A DNA stretch of 64,000 nt, from NCBI RefSeq assembly GCF_003286645.3, contig NZ_CP127382.2, positions 1,550,001-1,614,000 of the forward strand, written 5' to 3'. Of this stretch, positions 43,135-54,010 are shown piece after piece; position 1 is the first letter of the stretch; every line of letters starts with the position of its first letter. The notes beneath the pieces were generated by a model. The model was not told the origin of the DNA, made no database searches, and saw only the letters and a list, made by a program, of their open reading frames with translations. This DNA comes from Aerococcus tenax (GTDB lineage Bacteria; Bacillota; Bacilli; Lactobacillales; Aerococcaceae). The position numbers and the translations under genes were made by a program.

Positions 43135-44433
43135 CTATTCACGAATGAATCCAATATAACGATGTTTGATTAAACGTCCTTCAATTTGTTTATAGGTATC
43201 TAATGCGACTCCGACAACGATCAACAAGCTAGTCCCACTTAAGGCAACTCTTTGTGACATATCTAAGACATAAGAAATCACTAAAGGCGCGGTAGCAATG
43301 GCCATTAAGAACAGAGCACCAAAGAAACTTAAACGATTGAGAACTGTTGAAATAAACTGTTCAGTCGCTAAACCAGGACGAACACTAGGAATATAGGCGC
43401 CTGATTTTTGGAAGTTCTCAGCCACACGTTCCGGATTAATTTGAATATGGGCATAGAAGAAGGTGAACAGAATAATCGTCACCGCATATAGGGCAATCCC
43501 TAAAGGATCTTGTAATGAAAAGATCCGTGAGACGAGTTTAAACCATTCAGCCTCTCCATGAGAAGCTCTAAAGAAATTCAAGATCGTTTGCGGAACCATG
43601 ATTAAGGAACTAGCAAAGATCACTGGGATAACACCAGCTGAATTGATTTTTAATGGTAGGTGGGCACGTTGGTTAGCGCTATTGGCCCGTTTAGAATAAC
43701 GCACCGGAATCCGGCGTTCTGCCTGGTTGATAAAGACCACAAAGGTAATAATTAGGATCATTATCAGGGTAAAGGCTAGTGCCAATAAGCCATTTTGAAC
43801 CAAGGCGTTGCCTTCTGCCTTGAGAAGTTTGGAACTTACAAAAGCGACAATTTCTGTAGGGACACGGGATACGATCCCTGCAAAAATAATCAATGATGTT
43901 CCGTTACCTACCCCATATTGGGTGATTTGCTCCCCGATCCAAGTAACAAACATGGATCCAGCGGTCATTATCAAGGCAATGAATAAGTAAGTTGTCGTGC
44001 TTGGGTTTTGAATTAAACCGAATTGGGCTAATGAGTTAAACCCTAATGACAATGCTAATGATTGAAAGAAAGCGATCGCTACTGCAAAGTAACGCGTCCA
44101 TTTATTTAACTTCCGACGCCCTACCTCCCCTTGCTTGGACCACTCAGTGAATGATGGGACAATTTCCATCTGCAAGAGCTGGATAACAATCGAAGCAGTA
44201 ATGTAGGGTGAAACACCTAAGGAGAAGATGGAGTAACTCGCTAAGGCTCCACCACCAAAGGTATTTAACAAGCCGAATAGGCCCGAATTTGCTAAAGTTG
44301 ATACCGCTCCAGCATTAACAAAGGGAACGGTAATATGTGAGCCGATTCTAAAGACAATCAACATCCATAGAGTAAAGAAGATTCGACCTCTAATATTTTT
44401 GTCCTTGAAGGCTTGTTTCAAGGTGCTAAACAT
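43135..44433 (-). CDS. secY: Preprotein translocase subunit SecY
   Basis: The 432-residue channel protein has ten helices. It contains [29 protein letters not shown] (plug and helix 2 region) and the cytoplasmic loop [10 protein letters not shown] start at the ATG at 44433, which shares TAATG with the rplO stop, with GAGGTGATC just before it; a start five codons upstream would lie inside the ribosome site. Confidence 0.98.
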   Translation of the reverse strand: MFSTLKQAFKDKNIRGRIFFTLWMLIVFRIGSHITVPFVNAGAVSTLANSGLFGLLNTFGGGALASYSIFSLGVSPYITASIVIQLLQMEIVPSFTEWSKQGEVGRRKLNKWTRYFAVAIAFFQSLALSLGFNSLAQFGLIQNPSTTTYLFIALIMTAGSMFVTWIGEQITQYGVGNGTSLIIFAGIVSRVPTEIVAFVSSKLLKAEGNALVQNGLLALAFTLIMILIITFVVFINQAERRIPVRYSKRANSANQRAHLPLKINSAGVIPVIFASSLIMVPQTILNFFRASHGEAEWFKLVSRIFSLQDPLGIALYAVTIILFTFFYAHIQINPERVAENFQKSGAYIPSVRPGLATEQFISTVLNRLSFFGALFLMAIATAPLVISYVLDMSQRVALSGTSLLIVVGVALDTYKQIEGRLIKHRYIGFIRE

Positions 44434-44873
44434 TAGATCACCTCGCAAACTCCCCCAGCGGCTTCAATAGCTTCTTTTGCAGACGCTGAGAATTTAGCAG
44501 CTTTTACTGTTAACTTACGTTCTAAGTTACCTTGTCCTAAAATTTTAACGCCAGCTTTTTCCTTCTTGATTAAACCTGCTTCAGCTAATTCATTGGCTGA
44601 AACTTCTGAGCCGTCTTCAAAAACATTTAAGTCTTCAATATTAACAATCGCATATTCCTTACGGTTAATGTTGGTGAAACCACGTTTAGGGATACGACGG
44701 TAAAGTGGAGTTTGTCCACCTTCGAAGCCTAGACGAGTACGTCCACCGGAACGTGCTAATTGTCCTTTTTGACCACGGGTAGAGGTTTTACCCCAACCTG
44801 ACCCTGATCCACGACCTACACGTTTGCGTGAATGACGAGATCCTTTTGCGGGTTGTAATTCATGTAATGCCAT
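44433..44873 (-). CDS. rplO: 50S ribosomal protein L15
   Basis: The 146-residue protein has the Gly/Arg-rich start [23 protein letters not shown] and [18 protein letters not shown]. It ends at a stop that overlaps the secY start by one base, suggesting coupled translation. Confidence 0.98.
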   Translation of the reverse strand: MALHELQPAKGSRHSRKRVGRGSGSGWGKTSTRGQKGQLARSGGRTRLGFEGGQTPLYRRIPKRGFTNINRKEYAIVNIEDLNVFEDGSEVSANELAEAGLIKKEKAGVKILGQGNLERKLTVKAAKFSASAKEAIEAAGGVCEVI

Positions 44874-44896
44874 CTAGTCTGCACCTCCTTTAGAAA

Positions 44897-45079
44897 TTAT
44901 TTTACGTCTTCAATAGAGACTAGGTGGGCTACTTTATTAATCATACCATTAATTGCTTCATCGCGTGTCTTTACAACACTGTAGCCAACATGTTTTAAAC
45001 CTAGTGCTTTAACGGTTCTAATTTGATCTTCTTTGCGACCAATTAAACTTTTCTTTAAAGTAATTTTTACTTCTGACAT
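44897..45079 (-). CDS. rpmD: 50S ribosomal protein L30
   Basis: The 60-residue protein begins MSEVKITLKKSLIGRKEDQIRTVKALGLK, the L30 signature, and ends in VAHLVSIEDVK. It is 11 bases after rpsE. Confidence 0.97.
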   Translation of the reverse strand: MSEVKITLKKSLIGRKEDQIRTVKALGLKHVGYSVVKTRDEAINGMINKVAHLVSIEDVK

Positions 45080-45090
45080 GGTTTGTCCCC

Positions 45091-45597
45091 CTAACCTAAT
45101 AGTTCTTGTACGGATTTACCACGTAATTGAGCAACTTCTTTAGGGTCTTTTAATTCAGCAAGACCTTGGATAGTTGCTTGAACCATATTAATTGGTGTAT
45201 TGGATCCGAGAGATTTTGAAGTAATATCAGCAATACCGGCTAATTCAACAACGGCACGGATTGGACCACCAGCGGCAACCCCAGAACCGACTTTAGCAGG
45301 TTTAAGCATAACACGACCACCATTGAATTTACCAATGACTTCATGTGGAATAGTTGTACCAGCAAGTGGAACCGCGATCATGTTTTTCTTACCATTTTCA
45401 ATCGCTTTATTAATTGCTGCTGGCACTTCAGAAGCTTTACCTGTACCAAAACCAACGTGACCTTCACCGTCACCAACAACCACTAGGGCTGCAAAGCGCA
45501 TACGGCGACCACCTTTAACAACTTTGGTTACTCGATTAATAGCAACAACGCGATCTTCAATCTTTTTGTCATCAATTTGAACGAAATCTTTTGCCAT
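45091..45597 (-). CDS. rpsE: 30S ribosomal protein S5
   Basis: The 168-residue protein has the double-stranded-RNA-binding-like N-terminal half ([30 protein letters not shown]) and the C-terminal half with [20 protein letters not shown] sequence. It is 20 bases after rplR. Confidence 0.98.
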   Translation of the reverse strand: MAKDFVQIDDKKIEDRVVAINRVTKVVKGGRRMRFAALVVVGDGEGHVGFGTGKASEVPAAINKAIENGKKNMIAVPLAGTTIPHEVIGKFNGGRVMLKPAKVGSGVAAGGPIRAVVELAGIADITSKSLGSNTPINMVQATIQGLAELKDPKEVAQLRGKSVQELLG

Positions 45598-45617
45598 GTT
45601 TAGGTATCCTCCTTTGC

Positions 45618-45983
45618 TTAGAATTCTAATCCATTTTCACGAGCGGCTTCTGCTAAAGCTTTAACACGGCCGTGATATTGGTAACCCCCACGGTCAAAGA
45701 CAACTGCAGTCACTCCTGCTTCTTTACCGCGTTCAGCAATGGCTTGGCCAACTGCTTGGGCATTTTCAGTTTTGCTTCCTTTGTTTAATTCTGAATTGGC
45801 ATCAGAGGCACTTGCAAGCGTAACACCCGCTACGTCATCAATTAATTGAGCGTAGATGTGTTTATTTGAGCGGTAAACGCTCAAGCGTGGGCACTCTGCT
45901 GTTCCAGAAAGATTACGACGAATACGTGCATGACGTTTTTGACGTAATGCATTTTTATCTGGTTTGCTAATCAATTTTGTCAC
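45618..45983 (-). CDS. rplR: 50S ribosomal protein L18
   Basis: The 121-residue 5S rRNA-binding protein contains [40 protein letters not shown] sequence and [21 protein letters not shown] at the end. It is 42 bases after rplF. Confidence 0.98.
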   Translation of the reverse strand: MTKLISKPDKNALRQKRHARIRRNLSGTAECPRLSVYRSNKHIYAQLIDDVAGVTLASASDANSELNKGSKTENAQAVGQAIAERGKEAGVTAVVFDRGGYQYHGRVKALAEAARENGLEF

Positions 45984-46025
45984 CTCTTAATTGTTATTTT
46001 TATGAGATAAAGCACTGTAAGCTTA

Positions 46026-46565
46026 TTACTTACCTGTTTTACCTTCTTTACGGATAATGTGTTCGCCAGCGTATTTAATCCCTTTACCCTTGTAAGGTTC
46101 TGGTTTACGTACTTGACGGATTTTAGCAGCTAATTCGCCAACTTTATCTTTGTCAACACCATTAATCTTGATTTCAGTATTGCTTGGGACTTCAAAGTCA
46201 ATACCTTCTGGTGCTTCAAATTCTACTGGATGGGATAATCCCACTTGTAAGACAAGTTTTTTACCTTGTAATTGAGCACGGTAACCAACCCCGGATAGTT
46301 CCAATTGTTTAGAGAAACCTTCGTGGGTCCCTAATACCATGTTATAGAATAATGAACGAGACGTTCCATGCATAGAACGGGCTTCTTTTGATTGGTTAAC
46401 TGGTTCAAAAGTATATTCATTTTCTTCGTTTTGAGCGATTTTAATCAATGGATTGAATTCGCGTGTTAATTCACCTTTAGGGCCTTTAACAGTAACAGTA
46501 GAACCGTCAACAGATACGGTTACGTCACTTGGTACGGCAACTGGTTTATAACCAATACGACTCAT
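46026..46565 (-). CDS. rplF: 50S ribosomal protein L6
   Basis: The 179-residue protein begins [19 protein letters not shown] and has the two L6 repeats, with [10 protein letters not shown] and the C-terminal [16 protein letters not shown]. It is 34 bases after rpsH. Confidence 0.98.
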   Translation of the reverse strand: MSRIGYKPVAVPSDVTVSVDGSTVTVKGPKGELTREFNPLIKIAQNEENEYTFEPVNQSKEARSMHGTSRSLFYNMVLGTHEGFSKQLELSGVGYRAQLQGKKLVLQVGLSHPVEFEAPEGIDFEVPSNTEIKINGVDKDKVGELAAKIRQVRKPEPYKGKGIKYAGEHIIRKEGKTGK

Positions 46566-46599
46566 CTAGGCTGCACCTCTTTCTATAATGATTTCTCTC

Positions 46600-46998
46600 T
46601 TACCATACGTAGGCAAGAATTTCGCCACCAATGTTCTTTTGGCGTGCTTCTTTGTCAGTAACAACACCTTCAGATGTTGAGACAATGGCAATCCCTAAAC
46701 CGTTCAACACTTTAGGAATTTCATCACTTTTTGCGTAAACACGTAATCCTGGTTTAGAAATACGGCGTAAGTTTGTGATGATACGTTGGTTATCGGCACC
46801 GTATTTCATGAATACGCGGATAATCCCTTGTTTGTCGTCTTCTAAGACTTCATAGCCTTTGATATAGCCTTGTTCTTCTAAGATTTTAGCAATTGCTTCT
46901 TTCATTTTTGAAGCTGGAACTTCAACTGTTTCATGACGCACTAAGTTAGCGTTACGAATACGAGTTAGGAAGTCCGCAATTGGATCTGTCATGACCAT
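46600..46998 (-). CDS. rpsH: 30S ribosomal protein S8
   Basis: The 132-residue protein has [29 protein letters not shown] at the start and [27 protein letters not shown] at the end. It has two possible ATGs three codons apart; the first (46998) is at the better distance from GGAGG. S8 is the usual translational repressor of the spc operon. Confidence 0.98.
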   Translation of the reverse strand: MVMTDPIADFLTRIRNANLVRHETVEVPASKMKEAIAKILEEQGYIKGYEVLEDDKQGIIRVFMKYGADNQRIITNLRRISKPGLRVYAKSDEIPKVLNGLGIAIVSTSEGVVTDKEARQKNIGGEILAYVW

Positions 46999-47027
46999 CT
47001 AAGTACACCCTCCTTTATATTACTTGA

Positions 47028-47213
47028 TTACCAACTAGCCTTCTTGACCCCTGGAAGTTGTCCTTTATGGGCAAGTTCACGAAGACAAATACGGCATAAT
47101 TTAAACTTACGGTAAACAGAGTGGGGTCTGCCACAGCGTTCACAACGTGTGTAAGCCTGTGTTGAATACTTAGGTTTACGTTTATTCTTTTCGATCATTG
47201 CTTTTTTAGCCAA
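47028..47213 (-). CDS. rpsZ: 30S ribosomal protein S14 type Z (zinc form)
   Basis: The 61-residue protein has two CxxC pairs, [20 protein letters not shown], that hold zinc, and ends [11 protein letters not shown]. This is the short, zinc-containing S14 normally found in the firmicute spc operon. No zinc-free paralogue is in the window. Confidence 0.98.
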   Translation of the reverse strand: MAKKAMIEKNKRKPKYSTQAYTRCERCGRPHSVYRKFKLCRICLRELAHKGQLPGVKKASW

Positions 47214-47231
47214 ACCGTTCGCCTCCTTGTA

Positions 47232-47774
47232 CTATTTTTGGAATGGCATTCCTAATTGTGCCAATAATTCTCTTGATTCTTCATCAGATTCTGCGGTAGT
47301 TACGATAACAACGTCTAAACCACGAACTTTATCAACTTCATCAAAGTCGATTTCTGGGAAGATTAATTGTTCACGAATACCTAAGGTATAGTTACCACGT
47401 CCATCAAAGGAACGTTTGCTAATTCCGCGGAAGTCACGAACACGAGGAAGTGAAACATTAATTAACTTGTCTAAGAAGTCATACATACGTTCACCACGTA
47501 AGGTAACTTTGGTACCAATAGGCATACCTTCACGTAAGCGGAAACCAGCGATTGATTTCTTCGCTTTGGTGATAATTGGTTTTTGACCAGAGATCTTGGT
47601 TAATTCTTCAACTGCATTTTCAAGATTTTTTGAGTTGGAGACTGCGTCGCCGACACCCATATTTAAAACAATCTTGTCAACTTTTGGCACTTGCATTGGA
47701 GAAGTATAGTTAAACTTTTCAATTAAAGCGTTCTTTACTTCGTTATTGTATTTTTCTTTTAAATGATTAGCCAT
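47232..47774 (-). CDS. rplE: 50S ribosomal protein L5
   Basis: The 180-residue 5S rRNA-binding protein contains [38 protein letters not shown] and [25 protein letters not shown]. It is 25 bases after rplX. Confidence 0.98.
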   Translation of the reverse strand: MANHLKEKYNNEVKNALIEKFNYTSPMQVPKVDKIVLNMGVGDAVSNSKNLENAVEELTKISGQKPIITKAKKSIAGFRLREGMPIGTKVTLRGERMYDFLDKLINVSLPRVRDFRGISKRSFDGRGNYTLGIREQLIFPEIDFDEVDKVRGLDVVIVTTAESDEESRELLAQLGMPFQK

Positions 47775-47799
47775 AATCTGTTAGTTCCTCCTTCCTTGA

Positions 47800-48108
47800 T
47801 TAATCTAAGGCTTTGCCAGATTTTTTAGCCACACGAACACGCTTGCCGTCACGTTCTTCAATGGCAACGCGGGTCTTTTCGTTGGTTTCTGGATCAATTA
47901 ATTGGACATTTGATACATGAATTGCAGCTTCTTCTTCGATGATGCCGCCTTGTGGATTTGCTTGGGATGGACGTTGGTGTTTCTTCACTAAGTTTGCGCC
48001 TTCAACGAGTACGCGGTCTTTCTTAGGGAAAGTTTTTAAAACTGTTCCTTGAACGCCTTTGTCTTTACCAGCAATAATTTCTACTTTATCACCTGTTTTA
48101 ATACGCAT
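47800..48108 (-). CDS. rplX: 50S ribosomal protein L24
   Basis: The 102-residue protein has the KOW motif in [22 protein letters not shown] and the [20 protein letters not shown] segment. It is 27 bases after rplN. Confidence 0.98.
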   Translation of the reverse strand: MRIKTGDKVEIIAGKDKGVQGTVLKTFPKKDRVLVEGANLVKKHQRPSQANPQGGIIEEEAAIHVSNVQLIDPETNEKTRVAIEERDGKRVRVAKKSGKALD

Positions 48109-48135
48109 CTTTTGGACACCTCTCTTTCAATATGA

Positions 48136-48504
48136 TTAAAGTACTTCTGGAGCGAGTGAAATAATACGCATATAGTTGTTTTCACGTAATTCACGAGCTA
48201 CTGGTCCAAAGATACGAGTTCCACGTGGTGTTTTGTCATCACGAATAATTACACAGGCATTTTCATCGAATTTGATGTATGAACCATCAGCACGACGTGT
48301 TCCACTCTTGGAGCGAACAATAACAGCTTTTACCACATCACCTTTTTTAACAACGCCACCGGGTGTAGCTTGTTTTACTGTACATACAATAACGTCACCG
48401 ATGTTAGCTGTTTTACGACCTGAACCACCTAAAACGCTGACACATAGGACTTCACGAGCTCCTGAGTTATCAGCAACTTTCAAGCGACTTTCTGTTTGAA
48501 TCAT
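48136..48504 (-). CDS. rplN: 50S ribosomal protein L14
   Basis: The 122-residue protein begins [22 protein letters not shown] and contains [17 protein letters not shown] and [20 protein letters not shown], typical of L14. It is 27 bases after rpsQ. Confidence 0.98.
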   Translation of the reverse strand: MIQTESRLKVADNSGAREVLCVSVLGGSGRKTANIGDVIVCTVKQATPGGVVKKGDVVKAVIVRSKSGTRRADGSYIKFDENACVIIRDDKTPRGTRIFGPVARELRENNYMRIISLAPEVL

Positions 48505-48531
48505 CTTCTAGTATCCTCCTTCCAGTTAGCG

Positions 48532-48798
48532 TTAAATAATAACTGATTTTTCAACAATTTCAACTAGACGGAAATATTTATCCTTAGATAGTGGACGGGT
48601 TTCCATAATTTTAACGGTGTCGCCTACTTTTGCTGAATTCTTTTCATCATGTACTTTATATTTCTTGGAATACGAAATACGTTTTTTGTATGTTGGATGG
48701 AATTTAAATGTGTCTACTTGGACAACGATCGTCTTATCCATTTTGTCGGAAACAACGCGTCCTTGTAGAACTTTACGGTGATTACGTTTTTCTGCCAT
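48532..48798 (-). CDS. rpsQ: 30S ribosomal protein S17
   Basis: The 88-residue OB-fold protein contains [20 protein letters not shown] and [26 protein letters not shown]. It is 32 bases after rpmC. Confidence 0.98.
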   Translation of the reverse strand: MAEKRNHRKVLQGRVVSDKMDKTIVVQVDTFKFHPTYKKRISYSKKYKVHDEKNSAKVGDTVKIMETRPLSKDKYFRLVEIVEKSVII

Positions 48799-48830
48799 TT
48801 CTTTAATATCCTCCTTTACTGATTAACGTT

Positions 48831-49025
48831 TTACGCGAGTTCTTGTTGACGCAATGCTGTTTTAATACGAGCAATTTGTTTACGAACTTGTTTAATACGC
48901 GCAGTATTTTCTAATTGACCGGTTGCCAATTGGAATCGTAAATTGAATAACTCTTGTTTGTATTCTTGTTCCTTTGCGTTTAATTCAGCCACGGAAAGAT
49001 CTTTTAATTCAGAAAATTTATTCAT
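48831..49025 (-). CDS. rpmC: 50S ribosomal protein L29
   Basis: The 64-residue helical hairpin protein reads [20 protein letters not shown] and contains [20 protein letters not shown]. The ATG at 49025 lies inside the end of rplP, overlapping it by eight bases, with AGGTGG upstream. A GTG four codons earlier has no better signal. Confidence 0.97.
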   Translation of the reverse strand: MNKFSELKDLSVAELNAKEQEYKQELFNLRFQLATGQLENTARIKQVRKQIARIKTALRQQELA

Positions 49026-49446
49026 TCGATTCACCACCTACATCACGTTTGACAATCTTACAACGAATTGGTAATTTGTGGGCGGCAAGACGTAGCGCTT
49101 CACGAGCAACTTCTTCAGGCACCCCTGCAATTTCAAATAAAATTTTTCCGCGTTTAACAGGAGCTACCCAGCCTTCTGGAGCACCTTTACCGGAACCCAT
49201 ACGAACACCAATGGCTTTGGCGGAGTATGGTTTGTGAGGGAAGATTTTAATCCATACTTTCCCTCCACGTTTCATATAACGTGTCATCGCGATACGGGCT
49301 GCTTCGATTTGGCGGTTGGTGATCCATTTAGAATCTAATGCTTGTAAGCCATATTCACCATAGGCGATTTCTTTACCGCCTTTAGCTTCTCCACGCATTT
49401 TTCCGCGGAACTCACGTCTATGTTTAACACGTTTAGGTACTAACAC
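49018..49446 (-). CDS. rplP: 50S ribosomal protein L16
   Basis: The 142-residue protein begins [19 protein letters not shown] and has [45 protein letters not shown] and [15 protein letters not shown]. It is two bases after rpsC and overlaps rpmC. Confidence 0.98.
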   Translation of the reverse strand: MLVPKRVKHRREFRGKMRGEAKGGKEIAYGEYGLQALDSKWITNRQIEAARIAMTRYMKRGGKVWIKIFPHKPYSAKAIGVRMGSGKGAPEGWVAPVKRGKILFEIAGVPEEVAREALRLAAHKLPIRCKIVKRDVGGESNE

Positions 49447-49448
49447 GA

Positions 49449-50099
49449 TTATTCCTCCTCTTGATTATTAGTTGTTGGAAGAACTTCTCCACGGCAAATC
49501 CAAACTTTAACACCAATTTTACCATAGGTGGTGTCTGCTTCTACCCAGGCATAATCAATGTCAGCACGTAGGGTATGTAGTGGAACAGTTCCTTCGTCTA
49601 ATGCTTCGGTACGAGCCATATCAGCACCGTTTAAACGGCCAGATACTTGGACTTTGATACCTTGAGCGCCTGCTTTCATGGTGCGTTGAATGGCTTGTTT
49701 CATTGCACGACGGAAAGCGATACGGTTTTCTAATTGTTGAGCGATGTTTTCGCCGACTAATTCTGCACTTAAGTCAGGTTGTTTAACTTCGATAACGTTG
49801 ATGTGTACGCGTTTACCGGTTAATTGGTTAAGGTCTTTACGGAGTTTTTCTACTTCAGAACCGCCTTTACCGATAACCATACCTGGTTTAGCAGTATGCA
49901 CATTGATGTTTACCTTGTTAGCTGCACGTTCAATTTCAACTTGTGAGATTGAAGCATCTTTTAGCGCGTCTTCAATATAATCACGGACAGCTAAGTCTTC
50001 ATGTAACGTGTTGGCATAATCTTTTTCTTCAAACCAGCGTGCATCCCAGTCTTTAATGACCCCGATACGTAAACCGGTTGGATTAATTTTTTGACCCAC
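49449..50099 (-). CDS. rpsC: 30S ribosomal protein S3
   Basis: The 216-residue protein begins [20 protein letters not shown]. It has the KH domain [18 protein letters not shown] and the C-terminal [12 protein letters not shown]...[27 protein letters not shown]. It is three bases after rplV and two before rplP. Confidence 0.98.
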   Translation of the reverse strand: MGQKINPTGLRIGVIKDWDARWFEEKDYANTLHEDLAVRDYIEDALKDASISQVEIERAANKVNINVHTAKPGMVIGKGGSEVEKLRKDLNQLTGKRVHINVIEVKQPDLSAELVGENIAQQLENRIAFRRAMKQAIQRTMKAGAQGIKVQVSGRLNGADMARTEALDEGTVPLHTLRADIDYAWVEADTTYGKIGVKVWICRGEVLPTTNNQEEE

Positions 50100-50102
50100 T
50101 AA

Positions 50103-50459
50103 TTACTCCTCCTCTGCTTCTTTTACCACAACGGTAATGTGGCTGGTGCGTTTATTGATACGTGAAGCTGCGCCTTTAGCACGTGGACGGAACCGTTTCA
50201 TGGTTGGCCCTTCGTTCACATAGGCTTCACTGACATATAATTTAGTTACATCTAAGTCTGAATTGTGTTCTGCGTTAGCAACAGCTGACATTAACACCTT
50301 TTCAATCACAGGACTAGCTGCACGAGGGGTGTTTTTTAGAATAGCGATTGCTTCGCCAACGCTCTTGTTGCGAATTAAGTCAATTACTAAGCGCGCTTTA
50401 CGGGCTGGAATTCGAACTGTTTTCGCAGTAGCTTTTGCAGATAAAACTTGTTCTGCCAT
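50103..50459 (-). CDS. rplV: 50S ribosomal protein L22
   Basis: The 118-residue protein has the conserved core [23 protein letters not shown]. The exit-tunnel loop with [19 protein letters not shown] follows, ending in [13 protein letters not shown]. It is 22 bases after rpsS. Confidence 0.98.
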   Translation of the reverse strand: MAEQVLSAKATAKTVRIPARKARLVIDLIRNKSVGEAIAILKNTPRAASPVIEKVLMSAVANAEHNSDLDVTKLYVSEAYVNEGPTMKRFRPRAKGAASRINKRTSHITVVVKEAEEE

Positions 50460-50481
50460 TATTTATTTTCCTCCTCTCGCA

Positions 50482-50760
50482 TTAACGACGTGTCTTCTTG
50501 TCGTCTGCAGCATGACCATGGTAAGTACGGGTAGGAACAAATTCACCTAATTTGTGTCCAACCATGTCTTCTTGAATATAAACTGGAACATGTTTACGTC
50601 CATCGTGAACAGCAATCGTTAAACCAATGAAGTTAGGAAAGATTGTTGAACGACGGGACCATGTTTTGATTACTTGTTTTTTATCGTTGTCTTGTTGTTC
50701 TTGAACCTTTTTCATTAAGTGTTCGTCACAAAAAGGTCCTTTTTTAATACTACGGCTCAT
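50482..50760 (-). CDS. rpsS: 30S ribosomal protein S19
   Basis: The 92-residue protein begins [19 protein letters not shown] and has [32 protein letters not shown] and [15 protein letters not shown]. It is 34 bases after rplB. Confidence 0.98.
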   Translation of the reverse strand: MSRSIKKGPFCDEHLMKKVQEQQDNDKKQVIKTWSRRSTIFPNFIGLTIAVHDGRKHVPVYIQEDMVGHKLGEFVPTRTYHGHAADDKKTRR

Positions 50761-50794
50761 TTACTCTGGCTCCTTTCGTCAAGATCTAGTTAGT

Positions 50795-51631
50795 TTAACG
50801 TTTCTTGCTACGGTGACGTACAATTAATTTATTGCTACGTGCGTTCTTATCACGAGTCTTAATACCACGAGCTGGTTTACCCCATGGGGTCATTTGAACC
50901 TTACGTCCGATTGGTGCACGGCCTTCACCACCACCGTGTGGGTGATCGTTAGGGTTCATTACGGAACCACGAACAGTTGGGCGTTTACCTAACCAGCGAC
51001 TACGTCCAGCTTTACCGCTGTTAATCAATTCGTGTTGTTCATTACCAACAGAACCGACTGTAGCCCGGCATGTCCCTAAGATAAAACGTACTTCACCAGA
51101 GTTTAATTTTACGAGGACATATTTGTCTTCTTTACCTAAAACTTGAGCACTGGTACCAGCGGCACGAACTAATTGGCCACCCTTGCCAGGTTTGGTTTCG
51201 ATGTTGTGGATCACAGTACCAACTGGGATATTCTTAAGAGGTAAAGCGTTACCTACTTTGATATCAGCGTCAGCACCAGATTGGATCCGGGTACCTACTT
51301 GTAAGCCTTTAGGTGCGATGATGTAGGTTTTAACCCCGTCAGTATAATGGATTAATGCGATGTTAGCGGAACGGTTTGGATCGTATTCGATAGCCTTAAC
51401 CACGCCTTCAACGTTATCTTTGTTACGTTTGAAATCGATTAAACGGTAAGCTTGTTTGTGTCCACCCCCATGGTGACGAACAGTGATACGACCTTGGTTG
51501 TTACGTCCAGCTCTTCTGGATTGTTTAGCTAATAAGCTTTTTTCAGGTGTTTTCTTGGTGATTTCGGAAAAATCGGAACCTGACATATTACGACGTCCGT
51601 TAGTTGTCGCTTTATAAACTTTAATCGCCAC
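50795..51631 (-). CDS. rplB: 50S ribosomal protein L2
   Basis: The 278-residue protein has [39 protein letters not shown] and the C-terminal [18 protein letters not shown], which contains the conserved His near the peptidyl-transferase centre. It is 11 bases after rplW. Confidence 0.99.
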   Translation of the reverse strand: MAIKVYKATTNGRRNMSGSDFSEITKKTPEKSLLAKQSRRAGRNNQGRITVRHHGGGHKQAYRLIDFKRNKDNVEGVVKAIEYDPNRSANIALIHYTDGVKTYIIAPKGLQVGTRIQSGADADIKVGNALPLKNIPVGTVIHNIETKPGKGGQLVRAAGTSAQVLGKEDKYVLVKLNSGEVRFILGTCRATVGSVGNEQHELINSGKAGRSRWLGKRPTVRGSVMNPNDHPHGGGEGRAPIGRKVQMTPWGKPARGIKTRDKNARSNKLIVRHRSKKR

Positions 51632-51642
51632 GTTAATTCCTC

Positions 51643-51945
51643 CTATTCTTCAGAATCTTCATCAGTTGTTGGGAAGATTTCAATTGATTGACCTTCGGCA
51701 ACTTCGACAATGGCTTTGCGACGTTTGCGGGTATAACCTGCATAACGTCCCATACGTTTTAACTTGCCACGTACATTAAGGATGTTTACTTTAACAACTT
51801 TTACTTGGAAAAGTTCTTCAACAGCTTGTCTCACTTGAGTTTTGTTAGCGTCTGTAGCTACTTCAAAAGTGTACTTGTTGTCATCCATAGCTTCCATTGA
51901 AGCTTCAGTAATGATTGGGCGTAGAATAATATCTTGAGCACTCAT
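51643..51945 (-). CDS. rplW: 50S ribosomal protein L23
   Basis: The 100-residue protein has [25 protein letters not shown] and the flexible loop [23 protein letters not shown]. Its start overlaps the rplD stop by one base (TAATG). Confidence 0.98.
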   Translation of the reverse strand: MSAQDIILRPIITEASMEAMDDNKYTFEVATDANKTQVRQAVEELFQVKVVKVNILNVRGKLKRMGRYAGYTRKRRKAIVEVAEGQSIEIFPTTDEDSEE

Positions 51946-52568
51946 TATGCAAGTACCTCCTCTACGTTAGAAAGAGCTGATTGAGTCATAAGCACTTTCA
52001 CATGGTTTTCTAAGTCGTAAACGTTCACGTTATCTTCATCAACTACGGTAACGTTGTTTAAGTTACGTGCAGATAAGTGGGCGTTCGTGTTGTCTTTATC
52101 TACAACCACTAAGACTTTTTCGTTAACATTTAAGTTTTCGAGAATGTTTTTAAATTCTTTGGTCTTTGGTGCATCTAGGCTAAGAGCGTCAACAACCACT
52201 AAGTTGTCTTGGCTCACTTTACGTGATAATGCAGAACGTAAAGCTAAGCGACGTACCTTACGAGGTAACTTGTAGCTGTATGAACGTGGGGTAGGACCGA
52301 ATGCGCGTCCACCACCAACCCATTGAGGAGCTCGGATAGAACCTTGACGAGCACGACCGGTTCCTTTTTGACGCCATGGTTTACGTCCACCACCACTAAC
52401 AGCGGAACGGTTTTTCACTGCGTGTGTTCCTTGGCGACGGGAAGCGCGTTGCATCAAAATAACATCAAAGATTGCGGTTTCGTTTGGTTCAATAGCGAAG
52501 ATGTCGTCTTTTACTTCGATTTCGCCGTTTTGTGAACCATCTTGTTTATATAAGTTGATTTTAGCCAT
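51945..52568 (-). CDS. rplD: 50S ribosomal protein L4
   Basis: The 207-residue protein has the exit-tunnel loop [34 protein letters not shown] followed by the globular domain. In enteric bacteria L4 represses the S10 operon. Whether it does so here through the 53.6-kb leader is unknown. Confidence 0.98.
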   Translation of the reverse strand: MAKINLYKQDGSQNGEIEVKDDIFAIEPNETAIFDVILMQRASRRQGTHAVKNRSAVSGGGRKPWRQKGTGRARQGSIRAPQWVGGGRAFGPTPRSYSYKLPRKVRRLALRSALSRKVSQDNLVVVDALSLDAPKTKEFKNILENLNVNEKVLVVVDKDNTNAHLSARNLNNVTVVDEDNVNVYDLENHVKVLMTQSALSNVEEVLA

Positions 52569-52590
52569 TATTTTCTTCCTCCTTCCTCAA

Positions 52591-53226
52591 TTATTCAGCT
52601 GATTTAGCAGCTGTCTTGATTTCAACGAGTGATTTCTTGGCACCTGGAACATTACCTTTCACTAAGATAACATTCTTATCTGCCATCACTTTAACGATTT
52701 CTAAGTTTTGAATGGTTACAGTGTTGCCACCCATTTGTCCTGGTAAGTTTTTACCCTTGAAGACTTTGGAAGCATCTGAAGCCATACCCATTGATCCAGC
52801 AGCACGGTGGTAGTGAGAACCGTGAGACATAGGACCACGTTGTTGACCATGACGTTTGATCGCGCCTTGGAAACCTTTACCTTTAGAGGTTCCAGTTACA
52901 TCAACGATGTCGCCTTCTTGGAAAATATCCACCTTTACTTCGCTACCTACTTCGTATTCTCCTAGCTCAACATCTTTGAATTCGCGAATGAAGCGCTTAG
53001 GAGTAGTTTCTGCTTTTGCTACATGACCTTGTTCAGGTTTATTGGCAAGAACTTCACGTTTGTCGTCGAAACCTAATTGAACAGCTTCGTAACCATCGTT
53101 TTCCAAAGTTTTCACTTGTAAAACAACATTAGCTTGAGCTTCGATAACAGTAACTGGTACTAATTCGCCAGATTCAGTGAAGAACTGAGTCATACCTACT
53201 TTTTTACCTAAGATTCCTTTAGTCAT
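52591..53226 (-). CDS. rplC: 50S ribosomal protein L3
   Basis: The 211-residue protein begins [16 protein letters not shown] and has the central extension [16 protein letters not shown]...[17 protein letters not shown] that reaches the peptidyl-transferase centre. It is 45 bases after rpsJ. Confidence 0.98.
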   Translation of the reverse strand: MTKGILGKKVGMTQFFTESGELVPVTVIEAQANVVLQVKTLENDGYEAVQLGFDDKREVLANKPEQGHVAKAETTPKRFIREFKDVELGEYEVGSEVKVDIFQEGDIVDVTGTSKGKGFQGAIKRHGQQRGPMSHGSHYHRAAGSMGMASDASKVFKGKNLPGQMGGNTVTIQNLEIVKVMADKNVILVKGNVPGAKKSLVEIKTAAKSAE

Positions 53227-53271
53227 GATTACACCTCCATAAAATTATTTTTTTAAAATTGGTTAACTAAA

Positions 53272-53580
53272 TTAAAGTTTGATTTCGATGTCCACACCAC
53301 TTGGTAAGTCGAGTTTCATTAAAGCGTCGACTGTCTTAGGTGTTGGGTTAACAATATCCACTAGGCGTTTGTGTGTACGCATTTCGAATTGTTCCCGTGA
53401 GTCTTTGTACTTGTGAGTTGCACGGATCACGGTGAAGATTGAGCGTTCAGTTGGTAGTGGGATTGGCCCTGCTACTTGTGCTCCTGTACGTTTAGCGGTA
53501 TCTACAATTTTTTGTGCGGATTGATCTAACGCACGATGTTCATAAGCCTTTAAGCGGATACGAATTTTTTGTTTTGCCAT
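53272..53580 (-). CDS. rpsJ: 30S ribosomal protein S10
   Basis: The 102-residue protein has [22 protein letters not shown] and [36 protein letters not shown]. It is the first gene of the S10/spc/alpha cluster and follows GAGGAGG. S10 also works as NusE in antitermination. Confidence 0.98.
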   Translation of the reverse strand: MAKQKIRIRLKAYEHRALDQSAQKIVDTAKRTGAQVAGPIPLPTERSIFTVIRATHKYKDSREQFEMRTHKRLVDIVNPTPKTVDALMKLDLPSGVDIEIKL

Positions 53581-53773
53581 TATATTTCCTCCTCGTCATA
53601 ATTCTACGATTGACTAGCTCCATATGAAAGACCGGCTCCACCCTCTTGGCAAAGCTCCCGGGTGTGTCGCAACCTCATACTTCAAAGCTTGGGCTGTTTT
53701 GACTCCAGGGCATAGTAACCCCTGGAATTTACAGCACTCTTACAATTATACAGACATGTTGATGTGATATCAA
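53581..53773 (-). promoter_or_regulatory. S10 operon promoter and structured leader
   Basis: On the minus strand TTGATA (53768-53773) and TATAAT (53745-53750) are 17 bases apart. The leader of about 160 bases folds: GCTGT/ACAGC encloses TTCCAGGG/CCCTGGA, and GCTCC...GGAGC-type pairs follow near CACCCGGGAGCTTTGCC. There is no terminator before rpsJ, so control, if any, is translational or antiterminational. Confidence 0.7.
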
Positions 53774-53924
53774 GGGTTTTCGCTTACTTTTTTAAAAAAA
53801 TCGCCAAAAACTTTCTTTAGCCCCTTCTTGTTTCCAAACCTTCCCCTAATAGCTATAAGCATGAGCTAAATTGTCTAAGTGACACTGTATTGGTTCGACG
53901 CCTTCCACTTAGATAGACAAAAAG

Positions 53925-53966
53925 AAACCGAGACTTTCTATCTGCTAAGACTCGGTTTCTCTTCTA
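53925..53966 (-). terminator. Terminator of the L,D-transpeptidase gene
   Basis: On the minus strand AGAAACCGAGTCTTAG and CTCGGTTTCTTTTT form a long stem with T5. Apart from this hairpin, the rest of the 430-base gap between rpsJ and the transpeptidase gene holds the S10 promoter and leader, and nothing else recognisable. Confidence 0.85.
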
Positions 53967-54010
53967 TTATATATATGTTCATTTTCAATGCTATCAAATG
54001 CCCTGCTTCT

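Noticed and set aside
53581..53740. S10 leader considered as a terminator/attenuator
   Set aside because: Hairpins are present but none is followed by a T-run before rpsJ.
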